Origin: 188UL27-1 sp038526275 | Lineage (GTDB): Bacteria; Pseudomonadota; Alphaproteobacteria; Rhodobacterales; Rhodobacteraceae | DNA: 7,965 nt | Assembly (NCBI GenBank): GCA_038526275.1 | Contig: JBCBGY010000197.1 | Coordinates: 1 to 7,965, forward strand | Direction of reading: 5' to 3' | In this document: positions 5,635-7,965 of the stretch, one piece after another | Numbering within the stretch: position 1 is the first letter of the stretch | How the letters are laid out: every line of letters begins with the position of its first letter | Program-made: the position numbers and the translations under genes | The notes under the pieces: generated by a model | Told to the model about the DNA's origin: nothing | The model's input: only the letters and a program-made list of their open reading frames with translations | Database searches by the model: none

Positions 5635-6858
5635 TCACGACATTTTTTTTCGCAGGTCTGCGAGTTTTTTCGCAAGCCACCTTTCGGAAGGTCCATCCGC
5701 GCACAAAGTGAGCGCTGCACTGTAGGCTTCGGCGGCCTCTGCCGTCCGACCAAGCTCTGACAGGCAATGCGCCTGAACTGCATAGAAGGGTTGGTACTGA
5801 TGCACCGCGTCGTCTTGGATTAGGTCCAGCATCCGCAGCCCTTCGGCTGGTCCGGCGTCCTCGGCCACAACAGCGGCACGGCTGACCGCCGCACCGATTG
5901 AGGGGTAGGCTTGCATGAGCCCTTGATAGAGCTGCGACAGTGCACGCCAGTCGGTCTGACCGGTCACGGATCGCGCGGCATGCACCGATTGGATCGCAGC
6001 CTCAAGCTGAAACCGACCCGGGTGGCCTTTCAATGAGGCTTGCGTCAGCATGCGTGCGGATCGGTCGATCAACGACGTGTCCCAAAGATCGATATCCTGT
6101 TCGGGAACGGGCACCAAAACGCCGTCATGGACGCGAGCATCGCGCCGCGCTTCGATAAATCCGATCAGAGCCGTAAGCCCCAGGGCTTCCGGGTCCAGTT
6201 CTGCGAGAATGTTCGCCAGAAAGAATGCTTCGTGGCTAAGATCTCCGTCACCTTCCAGCCAGTCAACGGCGTAGGCACCGTAGACGGCCTCTAGAACGGC
6301 CTCCATTCTTTCAGGATACGCCTCCGGTTCTGGCACAACGAAGGGAACGCCTGCCGATTTGATCTTTTTCTTTGCGCGCACCAGGCGTTGTGCCATGGCG
6401 GAAGGTGACACCAAAAACGCCTTTGCGATTTGCTCGGCCTCGAGGCCAAGAATGGTCTGAAGCATCAAGGGCGTGCGGATGCTTTCATCGATTGCGGGGT
6501 GCGCGCAAACAAAAAGCAGCTTCAGCCTTTCGTCCAGTTGCGCCTCATCGGGTTCGAATGCCCCGGTCTCGAATGCCTGTGCGTCGGCCATGTCATTTGC
6601 CTCGTCTGTGATGACCAAACGGGCATCCCTGCGCGCCTGATCGGTGCGTTTGTTCTTGGCGACAGTCAGAAGCCAAGCCTCGGGTTTGTCCGGAATGCCG
6701 CGTTCGGGCCAGGTTTTCAGAGCGGCCACAAAGGCATCGGCAAGCGCGTCTTCGGCCGCGATGATGTCGCCAGATCGGCTTGCCAGCATCGCGATCAATT
6801 TGCCGTAGGCGGCGCGGGCGACGTCGTCCGCCCGTGCCTTTGCGTCGATGCCGCTCAC
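5635..6858 (-). CDS. ECF42-group RNA polymerase sigma factor with C-terminal extension
   Basis: This 407-residue protein is about twice the length of a classical ECF factor, as expected for group ECF42. Sigma2 lies at about 10-80 (AAEDALADAFVAALKTW, then PDKPEAWLLTVAKNKRTDQARR, which contacts the -10 DNA). Sigma4 lies at about 108-166 (LLFVCAHPAIDE, then AEQIAKAFLVSPSAMAQRLVRAKKKI as the -35-binding HTH). The extension (180-407) ends in a TPR-like repeat around 355-395 (LGRTAEAAEAYSAALTL). In ECF42 the extension takes the place of a separate anti-sigma factor. The start is a GTG whose last two bases are the first two of the DGPF gene's TGA stop; no other start precedes sigma2, although the ribosome site is poor, so coupling is likely. 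The motif usually seen as YLIFNEGY at the start of the extension reads VYGAYAVDW here (191-200). Confidence 0.93.
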   Translation of the reverse strand: MSGIDAKARADDVARAAYGKLIAMLASRSGDIIAAEDALADAFVAALKTWPERGIPDKPEAWLLTVAKNKRTDQARRDARLVITDEANDMADAQAFETGAFEPDEAQLDERLKLLFVCAHPAIDESIRTPLMLQTILGLEAEQIAKAFLVSPSAMAQRLVRAKKKIKSAGVPFVVPEPEAYPERMEAVLEAVYGAYAVDWLEGDGDLSHEAFFLANILAELDPEALGLTALIGFIEARRDARVHDGVLVPVPEQDIDLWDTSLIDRSARMLTQASLKGHPGRFQLEAAIQSVHAARSVTGQTDWRALSQLYQGLMQAYPSIGAAVSRAAVVAEDAGPAEGLRMLDLIQDDAVHQYQPFYAVQAHCLSELGRTAEAAEAYSAALTLCADGPSERWLAKKLADLRKKMS

Positions 6859-7208
6859 ACGCTGCCCATGGCAGAGGCGCGGATCTCCAGCTTGCCATAG
6901 TGGACATGCGGGCATTTCTCTGCCCAGGTCATCGCTTCGTCCAGGTTGTCGACCTCAATGGCGAAGAAACCGCCCAGCGTCTCTTTGGTTTCTGCGAAGG
7001 GGCCATCCTGAACCCGCTTTTCGCCGCCTGCCAACGTGATGGTCGTTGCGGTGTCAGCCGGGTGCAACCAATCGGTGTCGATGAAGACTCCGGCCTCTTG
7101 CAGTGCACCAATATACTGGCCGTAGACTTCCTTGGACTTGGCCCAATCCTCTTCGGTCATGTTGGCGGCCATCGCAGGATCGGAGTAAAGAAGAAATGTG
7201 TAACGCAT
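6855..7208 (-). CDS. DGPF-domain (YCII-related) protein, ECF42 partner
   Basis: This 117-residue cytosolic protein has the ferredoxin-like YCII-related fold. The signature D68-G-P-F71 within VQDGPFAETKE gives the DGPF family its name, and MRYTFLLYSDP opens the first strand. Genes of this family stand next to ECF42 sigma factors in many bacteria and are usually among their direct targets. Their biochemical role is still unsettled (stress-related signalling or small-molecule binding have been considered). The start at 7208 follows AAGGA by about 10 nt. It lies 29 nt after SRPBCC copy B and shares 4 nt with the sigma gene (GTG within the GTGA), so DGPF and sigma are made in coupled fashion from the same message. 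Confidence 0.92.
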   Translation of the reverse strand: MRYTFLLYSDPAMAANMTEEDWAKSKEVYGQYIGALQEAGVFIDTDWLHPADTATTITLAGGEKRVQDGPFAETKETLGGFFAIEVDNLDEAMTWAEKCPHVHYGKLEIRASAMGSV

Positions 7209-7237
7209 TGTTTTGATTTCCTTGCTGGTTGTTCAGA

Positions 7238-7750
7238 TTAAGCCGCGACGTCGGCGATGTTGGCAAGACCAAGCTCAAAGTTCGGTCCGATCATGCCATC
7301 CATGAAAAGCCCTATAACGCGGAAGACAGGGTTCATGCCGAGGTCCATATCCATGCTCCAGGTCACTTGCGCTCCGCCATCGACAGCGACGGCAGAAATT
7401 GCCTGCGTCGGCTGGCCAAACGCGCCCAGGTCGATGTCAAAGACGACCTGATCTGCGGTAACAGAAGCCACCGTTTGTTGGCCTGCGCCGTCCTGACTTT
7501 CGAATGAAAAGCCAGATCCCACGCCAGAGGTCGGTCCAAACAATTCGACATGAAGATTAGGATCGAGATCCTTGTAAGGGTTGAACGCTTGGTAGCCTGT
7601 ATTGGACGCAGCCAGTTCAATCACGGCTTCAGGTGCCGCATCTATCAACGCGGTGCGCTCAATGCTGACGTGGCGCGGCAAAGCCAAGGTGGCCAAGGCC
7701 AGAGTTGCGACGCCGCAAGCTGAGTAGGTGGCGATTTTCTTGAAGTTCAT
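7238..7750 (-). CDS. SRPBCC family protein with N-terminal membrane anchor (copy B)
   Basis: This 170-residue protein begins with basic MNFKK, then a hydrophobic segment (about 7-24) and an SRPBCC/START-like ligand-binding domain (about 28-167). It is colinear with copy A from FNPYKDLDP (57-65) through FGPTSGVGSGF (71-81), DLGAFGQPTQ (107-116) and GMNPVFRVIGLFMD (138-151) to ELGLANI. Copy B differs in its anchor and in most charged surface positions, so the pair has diverged well beyond a recent duplication. Cys12 in the anchor does not sit in a proper lipobox. The ATG at 7750 follows GAGAGGA by 7 nt; the longer frame to 7837 runs through the promoter and is rejected. It is the first gene of the operon and is followed after 29 nt by the DGPF gene. 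Confidence 0.85.
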   Translation of the reverse strand: MNFKKIATYSACGVATLALATLALPRHVSIERTALIDAAPEAVIELAASNTGYQAFNPYKDLDPNLHVELFGPTSGVGSGFSFESQDGAGQQTVASVTADQVVFDIDLGAFGQPTQAISAVAVDGGAQVTWSMDMDLGMNPVFRVIGLFMDGMIGPNFELGLANIADVAA

Positions 7751-7776
7751 AGGTCTGTCCTCTCGTGTGTGTTTGA

Positions 7777-7798
7777 GAAGGGCTTCTTTTGCCTCTTC
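7777..7798 (-). promoter_or_regulatory. Leader hairpin of SRPBCC copy B
   Basis: GAAGGGC (7777-7783) pairs with GCCTCTTC (7791-7798), giving 7 bp with one bulged base and a 7-nt loop. It starts 8 nt past the -10 box at 7807, the same place as the hairpin in the copy A leader, although the sequences differ. Confidence 0.35.
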
Positions 7799-7806
7799 AC
7801 CCACAC

Positions 7807-7833
7807 GACGGACGAGAACGGCGCCAATCGACA
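7807..7833 (-). promoter_or_regulatory. ECF42-type promoter heading the operon
   Basis: On the minus strand TGTCGA (7828-7833), 17 bp, CGTC (7807-7810), with the ATG of SRPBCC copy B 56 nt further on. The 12 bases from TGTCGA and the 11 bases from CGTC are identical to the other promoter while much of the spacer differs, which marks these as the constrained parts. It should drive the SRPBCC, DGPF and sigma genes, making the sigma factor autoregulated. Confidence 0.82.
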
Positions 7834-7874
7834 CCAAGCAGAAGAAAGTTTGAAGAAATTGATATCGTGGAAGA

Positions 7875-7954
7875 ACCGGTCGTTCGCTTACGGTGCAGCA
7901 TTCGTCGAAATGGGCTCACAATGGTCGAACAAACTGATTTCAGCTACGACCGGT
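7875..7954. repeat. Inverted repeat at the right edge
   Basis: ACCGGTCG (7875-7882) and CGACCGGT (7947-7954) are perfect inverted copies 64 bp apart upstream of the ECF42 operon, each containing the palindrome ACCGGT. It could be a widely spaced regulator site or chance. Confidence 0.25.
7895..7918 (+). repeat. Dispersed intergenic element, copy 2
   Basis: GCAGCATT (7895-7902) and TGGGCTCA (7911-7918), 8 bp apart, repeat the arrangement at 4710-4734. Both copies flank the ECF42 operon in direct orientation. Confidence 0.45.
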
Positions 7955-7965
7955 CCTGGATGGCG

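Noticed and set aside
5553..5783. Upstream extension of SRPBCC copy A (start at 5783)
   Set aside because: It would overlap the sigma gene and its own promoter. The similarity of the two extensions (SIG.V..RRVG) reflects the duplicated promoter, not protein.
7751..7837. Upstream extension of SRPBCC copy B (start at 7837)
   Set aside because: The added 29 codons run through the ECF42 promoter, and the ATG at 7750 has a proper ribosome site.
7921..7965. Possible start of a + strand gene (ATG at 7921, 15 codons open to the edge)
   Set aside because: No ribosome site, too short to judge, and it directly follows a dispersed intergenic element.

Overview
This window looks like chromosomal DNA from an alphaproteobacterium, most likely a Rhodobacterales/Roseobacter-type organism. 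The evidence is a moderate-to-high GC content, protein styles typical of that group, and intergenic DNA carrying a dispersed GCAGCATT...TGGGCTCA element of a kind I associate with that group from memory. No rRNA, tRNA, CRISPR array or complete insertion sequence is visible. Nine complete protein genes are supported, plus one possible gene end at the left edge.

Left unit (166-4573). A LysR-type regulator (3659-4573, + strand) is divergent from an exported alpha/beta hydrolase (2444-3568, - strand) of the epoxide hydrolase/dehalogenase type with an Asp nucleophile. Downstream of the hydrolase, on the same strand, lies a tight run of four genes: a DoxX-like membrane protein (1997-2380), an NADPH-dependent FMN/quinone reductase-type flavoprotein (1395-1973), a four-helix membrane protein resembling DUF6640 (926-1369), and an HXXEE-domain polytopic membrane protein (166-939), the last two overlapping by 14 nt. 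The content (exported hydrolase, flavoprotein, three membrane proteins, LysR switch) suggests a LysR-controlled response to a small reactive or lipophilic compound. The substrate cannot be read from the sequence.

Middle (4574-5051). About 480 bp hold no gene I can support. The two units converge here. A hairpin follows the LysR gene, and a strong palindrome follows the right-hand operon.

Right unit (5052-7833, - strand). This is an ECF42-type sigma factor locus: SRPBCC protein (7238-7750), DGPF/YCII-like protein (6855-7208), ECF42 sigma factor with a long C-terminal extension (5635-6858, GTG start overlapping the DGPF stop by 4 nt), and a second, paralogous SRPBCC protein (5052-5552). The best observation in the window is that each SRPBCC gene has its own near-identical promoter of the form TGTCGATTGGCG...CGTCGTGTGGG, with exactly 17 bp between TGTCGA and CGTC. 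This fits the promoter type reported for ECF42 factors. One copy heads the operon; the other begins 2 nt after the sigma stop codon. The locus therefore looks autoregulated, with a duplicated promoter-plus-effector cassette flanking the DGPF-sigma pair. Each leader also starts with a small hairpin.
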